Origin: Methylophaga sp.
GTDB taxonomy: Bacteria; Pseudomonadota; Gammaproteobacteria; Nitrosococcales; Methylophagaceae
Direction of reading: 5' to 3'
DNA length: 64,000 nucleotides
Assembly (NCBI GenBank): GCA_002706095.1
Contig: PAJP01000016.1
Span: forward strand, 62,001 to 126,000
Shown here: piece after piece, positions 10,975-22,973 of the stretch
Layout of the letters: every line of letters begins with the position of its first letter
How positions within the stretch are numbered: the first letter of the stretch is position 1
Notes under the pieces: model-generated
Told to the model about the DNA's origin: nothing
The model's database searches: none
What the model saw: the letters and a program-made list of their open reading frames with translations, nothing else
Position numbers and translations under genes: made by a program

Positions 10975-11607
10975 ATGACCATAAAAAAATTAGCACAAGG
11001 CTTTTTGCTGTTGTTGCTTCCTGTTGTTGCCATGGCAGATATGAGCGGCACAGAAAAGCTCAACCATTTTGTCAAACAGGTGAATACATTTCAGGCTCAC
11101 TTTGAACAAACCGTTTTGGATCCTGATGGCAATTTAGTTGAACAGGCCCAAGGTCAGTTTCAATTGGCAAGACCTGGCAAGTTTCGTTGGGATTACAATG
11201 ACCCATACCCTCAGCATATCGTGGCTGATGGTATGAATGTTTGGTTCTATGATGTGGACTTAGAACAAGTTACCGTGAAGGCGCAAAACGAAGCGTTAGA
11301 AGATACGCCTGCAACCTTATTATCAGGACAAGCTTTACCCGAAGATAGCTACAATATTCGTAACTTAAAATCGGATGATGGCTTAACCTGGGTGGAGTTA
11401 ACGCCAAAACAGAGCAGCAGTAACTTTCAATCCGTTATGCTGGCTTTTAATCAAGATGAATTACAGCAAATGATCATGCGTGACAGCTTCGACCAAAGAA
11501 CACGTTTGATGTTCACTCAGGTGAAAATTAATCCGACATTTAAAAAAGACACGTTTAAATTTAGTGCGCCTGAAGGCATAGATATTGTAGGTGAAGCGCA
11601 ACAGTGA
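10975..11607 (+). CDS. lolA: Outer-membrane lipoprotein carrier protein
   Basis: LolA takes lipoproteins released by LolCDE and carries them across the periplasm to LolB. The 210-residue length, the N-terminal signal peptide ending around VVAMADMSG, and [14 protein letters not shown] with the later GKFRWDY are family features. It lies between ftsK and rarA as in many gammaproteobacteria. Its TGA overlaps the GTG start of rarA (GTGA), so the two are translationally coupled. A second, diverged LolA-like protein is encoded in the aryl polyene cluster. Confidence 0.93.
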   Translation: MTIKKLAQGFLLLLLPVVAMADMSGTEKLNHFVKQVNTFQAHFEQTVLDPDGNLVEQAQGQFQLARPGKFRWDYNDPYPQHIVADGMNVWFYDVDLEQVTVKAQNEALEDTPATLLSGQALPEDSYNIRNLKSDDGLTWVELTPKQSSSNFQSVMLAFNQDELQQMIMRDSFDQRTRLMFTQVKINPTFKKDTFKFSAPEGIDIVGEAQQ

Positions 11608-12932
11608 GTTTGTTTGATCAAGTTGATGACTTAGCTGGGCGTCCGTTAGCGGATCGTATGCGTCCAAAGACGCTTGACCAGTATATCGGGCAGACACATT
11701 TGTTGGGAGCGGGTAAGCCATTGCGTCAGGCGATTGCTTCAGGTCATCCGCATTCAATGATCTTCTGGGGGCCACCCGGTACTGGTAAAACCACTCTAGC
11801 TAAACTCATCGCAGGTTATTGTGATGCTGAGTTTATTACTATCTCAGCTGTGTTGGCGGGGGTGAAAGAGGTCCGAGCGGCAGTTGCACGTGCTCAGCAG
11901 TTATTGCAGGAGCGTGGTCGTAGAACCATGCTGTTTGTGGATGAAGTGCACCGTTTTAATAAATCTCAGCAAGATGCATTTTTACCTTATGTTGAAGATG
12001 GTACTTTTACCTTTATTGGCGCTACTACAGAAAATCCTTCCTTTGAATTAAATAATGCCTTGCTCTCACGAGCCAGGGTGTATGTGCTCAAATCCTTAGA
12101 GGCTGAAGATTTACGCCAAATCATTGATAGAGCCATGTCAGATGAGGAGTTAGGGTTGGCCGACAGAGGCATTGAGGTGGGCGAGACTTTGCGAGATCAA
12201 TTAGCACAAACTGCTGATGGTGATGGCCGCAGAGTGTTAAATCTACTTGAAATAGCCGTCGATTTGGCCGATAGCAAAGGTCAGAAAGCCGTCGATGAGC
12301 ATGATCTTGCTGAAGTGTTATCCGGCACGATTCGACGCTTTGATAAAGGCGGTGAAGCTTTTTACGATCAAATTTCAGCACTTCATAAATCCGTGCGAGG
12401 CTCAGCGCCTGATGCTGCACTCTATTGGCTGTGCCGAATGCTGGATGGCGGTTGCGATCCTGTTTACCTGATGCGAAGAGTGGTTAGAATGGCGGCTGAA
12501 GATATCGGTAATGCTGATCCCAGAGGCTTACGTATCGCTCTCGATGCCTGGGAAAGCTTTGACAAACTCGGTAGTCCGGAAGGCGAACTGGCGATAGCTC
12601 AAGCAGTTGTTTATCTAGCCTGTGCCCCCAAAAGTAATGCGGTGTATACCGCCTTTAAAGCGGCCATGCATGATGCCAAAGCACATGGTTCGGCTGAAGT
12701 ACCGGTACATCTAAGAAATGCGCCCACCAAATTGATGAAAGAATTAGGGTATGGCAGAGAATACCGTTATGCTCATGATGAACCCGATGCTTATGCTGTG
12801 GGGGAAACCTACTTCCCAGAATCAATGCGCGAACGTGAATACTATCAACCCGTGAATCGTGGTCTTGAAATAAAAATAGCTGAAAAACTAGACAGGTTAA
12901 GAGCCATGGATAAGCAGGCCCGTCAAAAATAA
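11604..12932 (+). CDS. rarA: Replication-associated recombination protein A (MgsA)
   Basis: This AAA+ ATPase acts at stalled replication forks. The 442-residue sequence has [16 protein letters not shown] at the start, Walker [12 protein letters not shown], Walker [12 protein letters not shown], the sensor segment [10 protein letters not shown], and a C-terminal tetramerisation region typical of RarA/Mgs1/WRNIP1. The start is GTG at 11604, overlapping the lolA stop. It converges on rsmJ with a one-base gap. Confidence 0.94.
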   Translation: MSLFDQVDDLAGRPLADRMRPKTLDQYIGQTHLLGAGKPLRQAIASGHPHSMIFWGPPGTGKTTLAKLIAGYCDAEFITISAVLAGVKEVRAAVARAQQLLQERGRRTMLFVDEVHRFNKSQQDAFLPYVEDGTFTFIGATTENPSFELNNALLSRARVYVLKSLEAEDLRQIIDRAMSDEELGLADRGIEVGETLRDQLAQTADGDGRRVLNLLEIAVDLADSKGQKAVDEHDLAEVLSGTIRRFDKGGEAFYDQISALHKSVRGSAPDAALYWLCRMLDGGCDPVYLMRRVVRMAAEDIGNADPRGLRIALDAWESFDKLGSPEGELAIAQAVVYLACAPKSNAVYTAFKAAMHDAKAHGSAEVPVHLRNAPTKLMKELGYGREYRYAHDEPDAYAVGETYFPESMREREYYQPVNRGLEIKIAEKLDRLRAMDKQARQK

Positions 12933-12933
12933 T

Positions 12934-13662
12934 CTAGCTGTTAACGTAAAGATCATAGCGAGTATTTTTACTCTGAATACTGGCACTTGGCTTCTGATTA
13001 CCAACAAACTCAGCACCTTTGGGACGTTTCACTACGACTCGTCGTAGAGCTACGTGTCTGGCCACAGTGAGTAATTCTGCACTATGTGTATCCGGTCCAA
13101 TTAGTTGGTGTAGTGCCTGCATCTCTTTTTTAACTAATGCCGATTTATCCCGACTGGGATACATAGGATCCATATAAATGACATCCGGCTGCTCCTGCAC
13201 TGTCGATAAAAAATCAATAGCATTAGCATAATGGATGGTCATTCGTTGTGTAATAACTTTTACTTCGGGAGCCATCTCCTGCTGTTGTAAGGCATCTTCG
13301 ATGAGCAAACTTATCACCTGGCTTTGCTCAAGCATAGTGACCGTGCTGCCTAGGGAGGCTAGGACAAAAGCATCTCTGGCAAAGCCTGCGGTAGCATCAA
13401 TAATGCTTGGGATATGGCCTTGTTTCATGCCAACAGCTTTGGCTAGTGGCTGACCTTTACCACCACCAAATTTACGCCGGTGATCATACTTGCCTGATGT
13501 GAAATCGATAAAAACAGGATTACCGATATCAGGTATCTGAAGACTCAAACGGTGCTCTTCAATCAATAATTGTACTAATGACTTATCAATAACCTTGATT
13601 GGAACGGAGAGTCTTTTTTCGAGGGACTGTGCTCGTGGCAGTGCTTGCGTGTTTACTGCCAC
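12934..13662 (-). CDS. rsmJ: 16S rRNA (guanine-1516-N2)-methyltransferase
   Basis: RsmJ uses S-adenosylmethionine to methylate G1516 of 16S rRNA. The FDFTSGKYDHRRKFGGGKGQ and DATAGFARDAFVLASLG segments and YMDPMYPSRDKSALVKKEM match the family. I propose GTG at 13662 (242 residues); TTG at 13686 (250 residues) is equally compatible. An open frame continues to 14046, but it overlaps the beta-propeller gene and lacks family similarity, so it is not counted. The proposed start lies within a stem-loop (13632-13665). Confidence 0.85.
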   Translation of the reverse strand: MAVNTQALPRAQSLEKRLSVPIKVIDKSLVQLLIEEHRLSLQIPDIGNPVFIDFTSGKYDHRRKFGGGKGQPLAKAVGMKQGHIPSIIDATAGFARDAFVLASLGSTVTMLEQSQVISLLIEDALQQQEMAPEVKVITQRMTIHYANAIDFLSTVQEQPDVIYMDPMYPSRDKSALVKKEMQALHQLIGPDTHSAELLTVARHVALRRVVVKRPKGAEFVGNQKPSASIQSKNTRYDLYVNS

Positions 13663-13665
13663 GAG
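13632..13665 (-). other. 11-bp perfect stem-loop at the rsmJ start
   Basis: CTCGTGGCAGT (13632-13642) and ACTGCCACGAG (13655-13665) are exact reverse complements with a 12-base loop. It lies 14 bases after the stop of the beta-propeller gene and contains the proposed GTG start of rsmJ. No T tract follows, so it is not a standard terminator; it may hide the start codon or just be coding sequence. Confidence 0.5.
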
Positions 13666-13678
13666 ACTATCTAATGCG

Positions 13679-14662
13679 TTATTCAACGGTCGTAATAAAT
13701 TGTCCAAAGGAACGAGGGCCTTTGCCTGTTTTGATTGAATTGATAACTTTTTCTGTTTTAGTGTCAATGACAGAAACGGTGTTATCACCCCAGTTGACAG
13801 CATAAAGCTGTGAACCATCGGCACTAATATCAATGCCTTCAGGTGTGTCTTCAATGTCGATTGTGTTGCTGACGTCAAAAGAGGTCGTGTCAACGACAGA
13901 GATGGTGGCCTCATCTTGGTTAATAACGTAGAGTTTTTTATTATCTTTGCTGACAACAGCGCAGTATGGCCAGTCACCGACTTGAATTGTCTCAACAACT
14001 TTTGCTGTGTTGGTATCGATGGCTGTGACATTGCTACTTTTGACATTCACACTATAAACGCGTGAGCCATCTGGTGAAATCGCCAGCCCGAATGGTGACT
14101 CTCCAACCTCAATTGTATGCGTCACTTGATCATTGCTCAGGTCAATAAATGACACTGTGTTATCGTCACGATTGGAAACGTAAAGACGCTGGTTTTCTTC
14201 ATCAATAACCAGGCCGGCAGGGGATTTGCCTACTGCAATCGTATCTATCAACTCGCCAGAATCAGGATTAATGATACGAATATTATTTTCATACCAGTCT
14301 GCTACATAGACGCGTGTACCACTTTTAGAGGCGGTTACACCGACTGGTCCAGGTCCGACTTTGATTTGACGTGTTTCCGTTAATGACTTTAGGTCAAGCA
14401 CTGAAATCGTTTGTCCATCGGGATTGGTAACAAAAGCCATATCATGGTGCGGGCTCACACTGATGCCGGCAGGGTGCTCACCTACTGGAATCGTTTTGAT
14501 AACCGTCTGAGTGCTTAAATCTATGACGCTGACAGTACTGGAGAGCTGATTAGTGATTAGAGCATATTCAGTCTTATCATCAGCACAGGCAGATAAAGTG
14601 AAAACGACTGTAAGAAAAAAGGCGACTCTAAGAGCCGCCTTTTGAATATTTTTGAAACACAT
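13679..14662 (-). CDS. YVTN-family beta-propeller lipoprotein
   Basis: The N-terminus has a lipoprotein signal (FFLTVVFTLSAC, lipid-modified Cys26). The rest is built from about seven repeats of some 42 residues with the pattern YVxNxxDNTVSVIDT, as in YVTN beta-propellers. Such propellers occur near PQQ-dependent dehydrogenase genes in methylotrophs, and the MxaD-like gene 7 bases upstream suggests a role in periplasmic methanol or alcohol oxidation, but the function is not established. There is no clear ribosome binding site, so translation may be coupled to the upstream gene. The signal-peptide codons contain a terminator-like hairpin. Confidence 0.82.
   Translation of the reverse strand: MCFKNIQKAALRVAFFLTVVFTLSACADDKTEYALITNQLSSTVSVIDLSTQTVIKTIPVGEHPAGISVSPHHDMAFVTNPDGQTISVLDLKSLTETRQIKVGPGPVGVTASKSGTRVYVADWYENNIRIINPDSGELIDTIAVGKSPAGLVIDEENQRLYVSNRDDNTVSFIDLSNDQVTHTIEVGESPFGLAISPDGSRVYSVNVKSSNVTAIDTNTAKVVETIQVGDWPYCAVVSKDNKKLYVINQDEATISVVDTTSFDVSNTIDIEDTPEGIDISADGSQLYAVNWGDNTVSVIDTKTEKVINSIKTGKGPRSFGQFITTVE
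14615..14643 (-). terminator. Terminator-like hairpin inside the 5' end of the beta-propeller gene
   Basis: On the minus strand AAAAGGCGGCTC (14643-14632), loop TTA, and GAGTCGCCTTTT (14628-14617) form a stem with one mismatch, followed by a six-T run (14620-14615). It lies after the mxaD-like stop but inside codons 7-17 of the beta-propeller gene, so it may act as an attenuator. Confidence 0.65.
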
Positions 14663-14669
14663 GATGGAA

Positions 14670-15233
14670 TTATTTTTCCAGCATTGTTTTCAGGTTGTTC
14701 AGACCCGATGTGTAAACACCTTTAACAGCGTTAACCGCATCTTCATCACTTTGGCCTTCTGGAACAGGTGGGTTATCCATGAAAGAACGGTAAAACTTAC
14801 CTTTCCATGTGACTTCTGAACCACCATCTTTTGCTTTAACTGATAACCAAGATTTGTAGTTGTTTACTGGTAGTGTGTAGTAAGGTGTATCTTTACTATT
14901 GTATGTAATTGTTTTGATAACGCTCATATCTTCGATCTTGTAGATCATCATCATTTTTTCGTTATCTAGTTTTTGCAACTCTTCAGTGATGGTTGGGTGA
15001 CCTTCACCTTTTAAAGTCAGCTTACGTTGCTTATCACTTAACATTTCAACGCTCGCAACAGCTGGATGCCACTTGTCAATTGCTGTGAAATCACCCAGAA
15101 CAGCCCAAACTTTTTCAGGAGAGGCGTTAATAAGTACTGTTTCTTTAACTGACTGTCGTGTTGGACCATGAGCGCTGGCTACCATTGGTAACAGTGCAAC
15201 TGCTATGGCAAAAAACTGCAATAATTTTTTCAT
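14670..15233 (-). CDS. SRPBCC-fold periplasmic protein, MxaD-like
   Basis: The 187-residue product has a clear signal peptide (MKKLLQFFAIAVALLPMVASA) and an SRPBCC/polyketide-cyclase-type domain starting at ETVLINASPEKVWAVLGDF. This architecture and sequence resemble MxaD, a periplasmic accessory that in Methylobacterium speeds electron transfer between methanol dehydrogenase and cytochrome cL. Here the gene is not in an mxa operon but pairs with the beta-propeller lipoprotein gene. Whether it serves XoxF, MxaF or another enzyme is unknown. Confidence 0.78.
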   Translation of the reverse strand: MKKLLQFFAIAVALLPMVASAHGPTRQSVKETVLINASPEKVWAVLGDFTAIDKWHPAVASVEMLSDKQRKLTLKGEGHPTITEELQKLDNEKMMMIYKIEDMSVIKTITYNSKDTPYYTLPVNNYKSWLSVKAKDGGSEVTWKGKFYRSFMDNPPVPEGQSDEDAVNAVKGVYTSGLNNLKTMLEK

Positions 15234-15449
15234 TATTTCTATCTCCGTTTTTTAATAAATCCGACAGTGACGTTAACAAAGCCATCCTGAACACAGTCTG
15301 AACAAATGTCATCGAACACATATCACCATAAGTTGGACTGCACACTCTAGCGGAAGTATCTAATATTTTCCACATGGATATTTGACTTAGTCATACATAT
15401 TAATGAAAATTAACCCCCTTTATGTCTAACTCAACAAGCGGAGAAGCCT

Positions 15450-16253
15450 GTGCCACTGATAAAAATCAGGGACTTGCACTTTTATCGTGGTGATCGAGCC
15501 ATCTTTGATGGCGTGAATATCGATATCGAACGCGGTAAAGTGACTGCGATTATGGGCCCGAGTGGTACCGGCAAGACAACGTTACTTAAGCTGATTGGTG
15601 GCCAACTTCGACCAGATAAAGGCACGATAGAAGTCGATGGTCAGAATGTTCACAAGTTGTCACATTCTGAACTCTACGAACTCCGAAAACGAATGGGAAT
15701 GCTGTTTCAAAGCGGTGCGCTACTAACAGATATCAATGTATTTGATAATGTCGCTTTCCCACTCCGTGAGCACACCAACCTGCCAGAGTCCATGATTCGC
15801 GATCTTGTTCTGATGAAGTTGCAAGCTGTAGGGCTTCGTAATGCACGTCATCTTTCGCCTAATGAATTATCAGGCGGTATGGCAAGACGCGTTGCCCTTG
15901 CTCGTGCAATCGCTCTCGAGCCGATGATGATTATGTATGACGAACCTTTTACCGGTCAGGACCCTATCTCAATGGGGACGCTGGTGAATTTGATTCATCG
16001 TATGAATGACGCCATGAAGTTGACGAGTATTGTCGTCTCTCACGATGTAGCCGAAACGGCTGAAATTGCTGATTACATCTATCTTATGTCGGCAGGCAAA
16101 ATTATCGAACATGGTTCACCGGCACAACTGGAACGCTCAGGTTCAGAATGGGTTAAGCAGTTTATGCAGGGCTTACCAGATGGGCCCGTACCCTTCCATT
16201 ACGGCGGCCCGGACTTTGCTGAGGACTTACTCAACCCTGAGGACAATGCATGA
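15450..16253 (+). CDS. mlaF: Phospholipid transport ABC ATPase MlaF
   Basis: MlaF is the ATPase of the MlaFEDB inner-membrane complex that moves phospholipids between the outer and inner membranes. It has Walker [13 protein letters not shown], the ABC signature [14 protein letters not shown], Walker B MIMYDEP and a switch His in VVSHD. Length 267 is standard. The start is GTG at 15450. The next gene, mlaE, starts 4 bases before its stop. Confidence 0.95.
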   Translation: MPLIKIRDLHFYRGDRAIFDGVNIDIERGKVTAIMGPSGTGKTTLLKLIGGQLRPDKGTIEVDGQNVHKLSHSELYELRKRMGMLFQSGALLTDINVFDNVAFPLREHTNLPESMIRDLVLMKLQAVGLRNARHLSPNELSGGMARRVALARAIALEPMMIMYDEPFTGQDPISMGTLVNLIHRMNDAMKLTSIVVSHDVAETAEIADYIYLMSAGKIIEHGSPAQLERSGSEWVKQFMQGLPDGPVPFHYGGPDFAEDLLNPEDNA

Positions 16254-17029
16254 TAAATTATATTCGAGGCCTTGGTCGTTGGGGACTAGGTCTATTCGAG
16301 CGGCTGGGACGTGCCCACATTTTATTGGCTTCAATGATCGCTGGCATTCCTGGTTTGTTCTTGCGGTTTTCCCTTGTTATCCAGCAGCTGTTTTCGATTG
16401 GCGTACTCTCTGTCATGCTCATCGTCATTTCTGGCTTGTTTGTTGGTATGGTTTTGGGGCTGCAAGGGTATAATACGCTTGTTGATTTCGGTGCCGAAGA
16501 GTCACTGGGTGTCATGGTTTCTCTGTCTCTAGTGCGTGAACTCGGTCCTGTGGTGACAGCATTACTCTTTGCTGGACGTGCAGGCTCAGCCTTGACTGCA
16601 GAAATAGGCTTAATGAAAAGTACAGAACAGTTATCAGGCATGGAAATGATGGCTGTTGATCCTGTGAAACGAATTATTGCTCCCCGTTTTTTTGCCGGGG
16701 TCATTTCAATGCCTTTACTGGCTGCCATCTTCAGTGCCGTCGGTGTACTAGGTGGTTTTCTGGTTGGACATGGTCTGTTAGGCGTTGATGACGGCGCTTT
16801 TTGGTCGCAGATGCAGGCAAAAACAGATTTATACGAAGATATTTTTAACGGCGTTATCAAAAGTATTGTTTTTGGTTTCGTTGTGACATGGATTGCCTTA
16901 TTTGAAGGGTATGATGCTATGCCCACATCAGAAGGTGTGGGGAGAGCGACAACTCGTACAGTAGTACATTCAGCCTTTGCCATTTTGGGGCTGGACTTTG
17001 TACTGACTGCGTTGATGTTTGGAGATTAG
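16250..17029 (+). CDS. mlaE: Phospholipid transport permease MlaE
   Basis: MlaE is the membrane permease of the Mla ABC complex. The 259 residues contain about five or six hydrophobic segments and the conserved core [21 protein letters not shown] together with [19 protein letters not shown]. It overlaps mlaF (ATGA) and is followed after 5 bases by mlaD, so the genes form a tight operon. Confidence 0.95.
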   Translation: MINYIRGLGRWGLGLFERLGRAHILLASMIAGIPGLFLRFSLVIQQLFSIGVLSVMLIVISGLFVGMVLGLQGYNTLVDFGAEESLGVMVSLSLVRELGPVVTALLFAGRAGSALTAEIGLMKSTEQLSGMEMMAVDPVKRIIAPRFFAGVISMPLLAAIFSAVGVLGGFLVGHGLLGVDDGAFWSQMQAKTDLYEDIFNGVIKSIVFGFVVTWIALFEGYDAMPTSEGVGRATTRTVVHSAFAILGLDFVLTALMFGD

Positions 17030-17034
17030 AGAGA

Positions 17035-17499
17035 ATGATGCAGAGTAAAAGTACTGAAATTACTGTTGGAATGTTTGTCGCGGCGGGTATTGCAGCATTG
17101 TTTATGTTGGCAATGAAAGTCAGCAATTTGGGAGATTTAACAGAAGAAAGTGGGTATGAACTCATCGCTGAGTTTGAAAATATTGGTGGTTTGAAAGTGC
17201 GTTCCCCTGTCACTATGGCGGGAGTCAGAGTGGGGCGTGTGACCAACATTACGCTTGATCCTCAAACGTTTGATGCCAAAGTGACGCTCAATATGTATCC
17301 ACAGTTTGATAATATTCCACTCGATACCTCTGCCAGTATCTATACGTCTGGTTTATTAGGTGAGCAGTATATTGGTCTCGTTGCCGGTGCTGAAGATGAA
17401 TCTTTAAAAAATGGTGATGTCATAACCCTGACTCAACCCGCACTTGTGTTAGAACAGGTTATCGGCCAATTTTTGTACAGTAAAGCTGAAGGCGAATAA
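17035..17499 (+). CDS. mlaD: Phospholipid-binding MCE protein MlaD
   Basis: MlaD is a single-pass inner-membrane protein whose periplasmic MCE domain forms a hexameric ring through which phospholipid passes. The N-terminal TEITVGMFVAAGIAALFMLAM is the membrane anchor, and the MCE core includes ENIGGLKVRSPVTMAGVRVG and LLGEQYIGL. Length is 154 residues. ATG at 17035 or 17038 may start translation. mlaC follows immediately after its stop. Confidence 0.95.
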   Translation: MMQSKSTEITVGMFVAAGIAALFMLAMKVSNLGDLTEESGYELIAEFENIGGLKVRSPVTMAGVRVGRVTNITLDPQTFDAKVTLNMYPQFDNIPLDTSASIYTSGLLGEQYIGLVAGAEDESLKNGDVITLTQPALVLEQVIGQFLYSKAEGE

Positions 17500-18135
17500 A
17501 TGAACATTTACAAAATCATGAGCAAATCACTGTTATCTCTGATCACATGTTTTTTCTTGGCTACAAGTTTGCTTGTTTCAGCGGAGAATATGTCTGAACC
17601 TCAAACGCTAGTAAAAAATGCATCCGATAAAATGCTCAAAGCGTTAGAAGATAACCAAGCTGAGCTTGAGAAAAGTCCTGAGAAAATCTATTCATTGGTT
17701 GAAGATATTCTCATGCCATATTTTGACTTTGAAAAAATGTCTAAATTAGCTCTAGGAAAAAACTGGCGTCAACTGGATAAAGAACAACGCGTTCAATTTG
17801 TTGAAGAGTTTCGCCTGCTATTGATTAGAACTTACTCGACAGCCATGCTTGAATATACAAACGAAGAGATTCGTTTATTACCTTTCCGTGATGATGTATC
17901 CAGGAAACGTGTTACTGTTCCTATGGAAGTCATTCAGCCTGCCGGTCCATCCATTCCAATGGCGCTATCACTTTTTCAAAATGATAGCAGTGAGTGGAAA
18001 GTTTACGATGTGAAGATTGATGGCATCAGTTTAGTGACCAATTATCGTTCAAGCTTTGCTACAGAGATTCGTAACAAAGGCGTTGACAGCCTTATCAGTG
18101 ATTTAGCTGAACGTAATGCAAAATTGAAATCATGA
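17500..18135 (+). CDS. mlaC: Periplasmic phospholipid-binding protein MlaC
   Basis: MlaC shuttles phospholipid between MlaD and the outer-membrane MlaA complex. The 211 residues begin with a signal peptide ending near LLVSAENM. The body has the Tgt2/MlaC pattern, including ILMPYFDFEKMSKLALGKNW and VPMEVIQPAGPSIPM. It starts directly after the mlaD stop, and its stop overlaps the mlaB start (ATGA). Confidence 0.93.
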   Translation: MNIYKIMSKSLLSLITCFFLATSLLVSAENMSEPQTLVKNASDKMLKALEDNQAELEKSPEKIYSLVEDILMPYFDFEKMSKLALGKNWRQLDKEQRVQFVEEFRLLLIRTYSTAMLEYTNEEIRLLPFRDDVSRKRVTVPMEVIQPAGPSIPMALSLFQNDSSEWKVYDVKIDGISLVTNYRSSFATEIRNKGVDSLISDLAERNAKLKS

Positions 18136-18437
18136 GTAAACCGTTCGCTATCAAATATGATGATGCCAGCAAAGCTTTCTTGGTATCTGGTCCAGTCACA
18201 CTGGACTCAGCAAAAGAAGCCTTAATAAAAACAAAAGGTGTTTTTGATTCGGTGTCAGACATCGAAGTCGACTTGCAGGGAGTCACCGAGTCAGACAGTG
18301 CAGGATTGGCACTTCTTCTTGATTGGATGAGAGCCGCAAAAAATGCCAACAAGCCCATCACATTCAAGCACCTGCCTGAACAGATGGACGCGATTGCCAA
18401 GGCCTCAGGCCTGGATGAATTGTTGCCCCTAAAATAA
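18132..18437 (+). CDS. mlaB: STAS-domain protein MlaB
   Basis: MlaB is the small cytoplasmic subunit that binds MlaF and stabilises the transporter. The 101 residues form a STAS domain, with the VDLQGVTESDSAGLALLLDW segment typical of anti-sigma-antagonist folds. Its position as the fifth gene after mlaFEDC supports the call. Confidence 0.9.
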   Translation: MSKPFAIKYDDASKAFLVSGPVTLDSAKEALIKTKGVFDSVSDIEVDLQGVTESDSAGLALLLDWMRAAKNANKPITFKHLPEQMDAIAKASGLDELLPLK

Positions 18438-18455
18438 AGTTGAAAGTTATAACTC

Positions 18456-20613
<2,158 letters not shown>

Positions 20614-20621
<8 letters not shown>

Positions 20622-21915
20622 AATAAAACAGCTCAGTGCCTCACAAGCTGAATTTTGGAGCGCTTTGGAAGATATCCTCGCTTGGGAAGGTGTGTCAGAT
20701 GACAAAGTGACAGACATTGTCAAAGAAATTCTTGCTGAGGTGAAGTCTCGTGGTGATGAGGCTGTGCTTGAGTATAGTCGCCGGTTTGATCGCGTGACTG
20801 CTGAAACGATGTCTGATCTTGAGATTAGTTTGGATCGTGCTAAAGCCGCATTAGAAAATATTCCGTCAGAGCAAAGACAAGCCCTTGAAGCCGCTGCTCA
20901 GCGCGTACGTCAGTATCACGATCATCAAAAACAGAGCTCATGGAGCTATACCGAAGAAGATGGCACCTTACTTGGTCAACAAGTGACGCCTTTAGATCGG
21001 GCAGGACTCTATGTGCCTGGTGGTAAAGCGGCTTATCCATCATCGGTATTGATGAATGCGATTCCAGCAAAAGTGGCTGGTGTCCAAGAGTTGATTATGG
21101 TGGTCCCGACGCCTAATGGCGAAGTGAATGAGTTAGTACTCGCCGCGGCGGCAGTTGCTGGCGTTGACCGTATTTTTGCTGTGGGTGGTGCCCAGGCTGT
21201 AGCTGCGTTGGCCTATGGTACAGAAACGATTCCACAAGTCGATAAGATAGTCGGCCCAGGCAATATCTTTGTCGCGACAGCAAAAGGCATGGTTTTCGGT
21301 ACCGTGGGTATTGATATGATTGCTGGACCTTCCGAGATTTTAGTTATTTGTGATGGTAAAACCGATCCAGATTGGATTGCGATGGACCTGTTTTCGCAAG
21401 CCGAGCATGATGAAGACGCACAATCGATACTTATCTCACCTGATGCAGATTTCCTGGAAAAAGTGAACGCCTCCATTGTTAAACTTTTGCCGACAATGGA
21501 ACGCAAAGATATCATCACGACATCATTGCAGAACCGTGCTGCGATGATTCATGTTGAAGATATGGATACCGCTATAGAAGTCGCCAACTTTATTGCTGCT
21601 GAGCATTTAGAATTGTCTGTTGATGAGCCGATGGAGATGGCTAAAAAAATCCGCCATGCAGGTGCTATCTTCTTGGGCCGTTATACGCCTGAAGCACTAG
21701 GTGACTATTGTGCCGGACCGAACCATGTTCTTCCTACATCAAGAACAGCAAGATTTAGTTCACCATTGGGTGTTTATGACTTTCAGAAACGTTCTAGTCT
21801 GATTCAGGTATCGGAGCAGGGTGCACAGAGCTTAGGTAAGGTAGCATCGGTATTAGCTCGCGGTGAAAGTCTCACAGCACATGCTAGATCAGCAGAATAT
21901 CGTCTTAAGGATTAA
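20614..21915 (+). CDS. hisD: Histidinol dehydrogenase
   Basis: HisD oxidises L-histidinol to L-histidine in two NAD-dependent steps and needs Zn. The 433-residue product has [28 protein letters not shown] and QAEHDEDAQ; the Gln, His and nearby His of AAEHLEL contribute to the metal and catalytic site. The ATG at 20614 overlaps the hisG stop by 8 bases, so the upstream in-frame start is not used. Confidence 0.96.
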
Positions 21916-21917
21916 TC

Positions 21918-22973
21918 ATGAGTCGCTTTTGGAGCGGTTTTGTTAAAGAGTTAGACCCTTATGTGCCAGGTGAACAACCCAAACTGGCCAATTTAACGAA
22001 GCTCAATACCAATGAAAATCCGTACGGCCCATCACCAAAAGTGATTGAGGCCATTCGCATGGCGGCAAGTGATCGCTTGCGTTTATACCCGGACCCGACA
22101 TCAGCCGAGCTACGGCAAGCAATCGCTGATTTTTATCAGATCGATAGCGCGTATGTGTTTGTCGGAAATGGCTCTGACGAAGTTCTTGGACATGTGTTTA
22201 ATGCGCTGTTTAGGCATGAATCGCCTATCTTATTTCCAGACATCAGCTATAGCTTTTATCCGGTCTATTGTCAGCTTTATCAGATAAGCTTTGACAAAGT
22301 ACCGTTAAATGATGCATTTGAGATTGATGTGGATAACTATAGCAATACCAACGGTGGGATTATTTTTCCTAATCCCAACGCGCCTACAGGCTGTTTATTA
22401 GCGCTTTCTGACATCGAAAAATTACTACGAAAGAATACCGATTCAGTTGTAGTGATTGATGAAGCATATATTGATTTTGGTGGTGAGTCTGCCGTCAGTC
22501 TGGTCAAAGATTATCCTAATCTTTTGGTTGTACAGACAATGTCAAAGTCGCGGTCCCTAGCTGGTCTCAGGATAGGTTATGCGATTGGTCAACCTGAACT
22601 GATTGAAGCATTGATTCGGGTTAAAGACAGTTTTAATTCTTATCCCGTTGACAGTTTGGCCTCTGCTGCTGGAATTGCAGCGATGAAGGATAAAGCCTAT
22701 TTCAAAGACACCTGTCAGGCAGTCATTGATGAACGAAATAAAGTGGTAACAGGGCTTCAAGAGTTAGGGTTTGATGTGCTGCCTTCAGCTGCCAATTTTG
22801 TTTTTGCTTCGCATAAGCAGGCCAAGGCCGCTGATATTGCGGCTGGACTTAGAAAAGAAGGCATTATCGTTAGACACTTTAACAAACCGCGAATTGAACA
22901 GTTTTTACGGATTTCTATTGGCACTGCAACTGAAAACCAGCAATTATTATCGGTTATGGATACGTTAGTTTAA
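21918..22973 (+). CDS. hisC: Histidinol-phosphate aminotransferase
   Basis: HisC is a PLP-dependent transaminase that makes histidinol phosphate from imidazole acetol phosphate. The 351 residues have [33 protein letters not shown] and the PLP-lysine region [18 protein letters not shown]. It starts 2 bases after hisD and meets the convergent DUF4124 gene with no gap. Confidence 0.95.
   Translation: MSRFWSGFVKELDPYVPGEQPKLANLTKLNTNENPYGPSPKVIEAIRMAASDRLRLYPDPTSAELRQAIADFYQIDSAYVFVGNGSDEVLGHVFNALFRHESPILFPDISYSFYPVYCQLYQISFDKVPLNDAFEIDVDNYSNTNGGIIFPNPNAPTGCLLALSDIEKLLRKNTDSVVVIDEAYIDFGGESAVSLVKDYPNLLVVQTMSKSRSLAGLRIGYAIGQPELIEALIRVKDSFNSYPVDSLASAAGIAAMKDKAYFKDTCQAVIDERNKVVTGLQELGFDVLPSAANFVFASHKQAKAADIAAGLRKEGIIVRHFNKPRIEQFLRISIGTATENQQLLSVMDTLV

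Noticed and set aside
13663..14046. N-terminal extension of the rsmJ frame
   Set aside because: It overlaps the beta-propeller gene on the same strand in another frame and shows no RsmJ similarity.
16258..16983. Minus-strand open frame of 241 codons over mlaE
   Set aside because: It is fully antisense to a clearly recognised gene and has low-complexity Pro/Ser/Thr-rich sequence without any motif.
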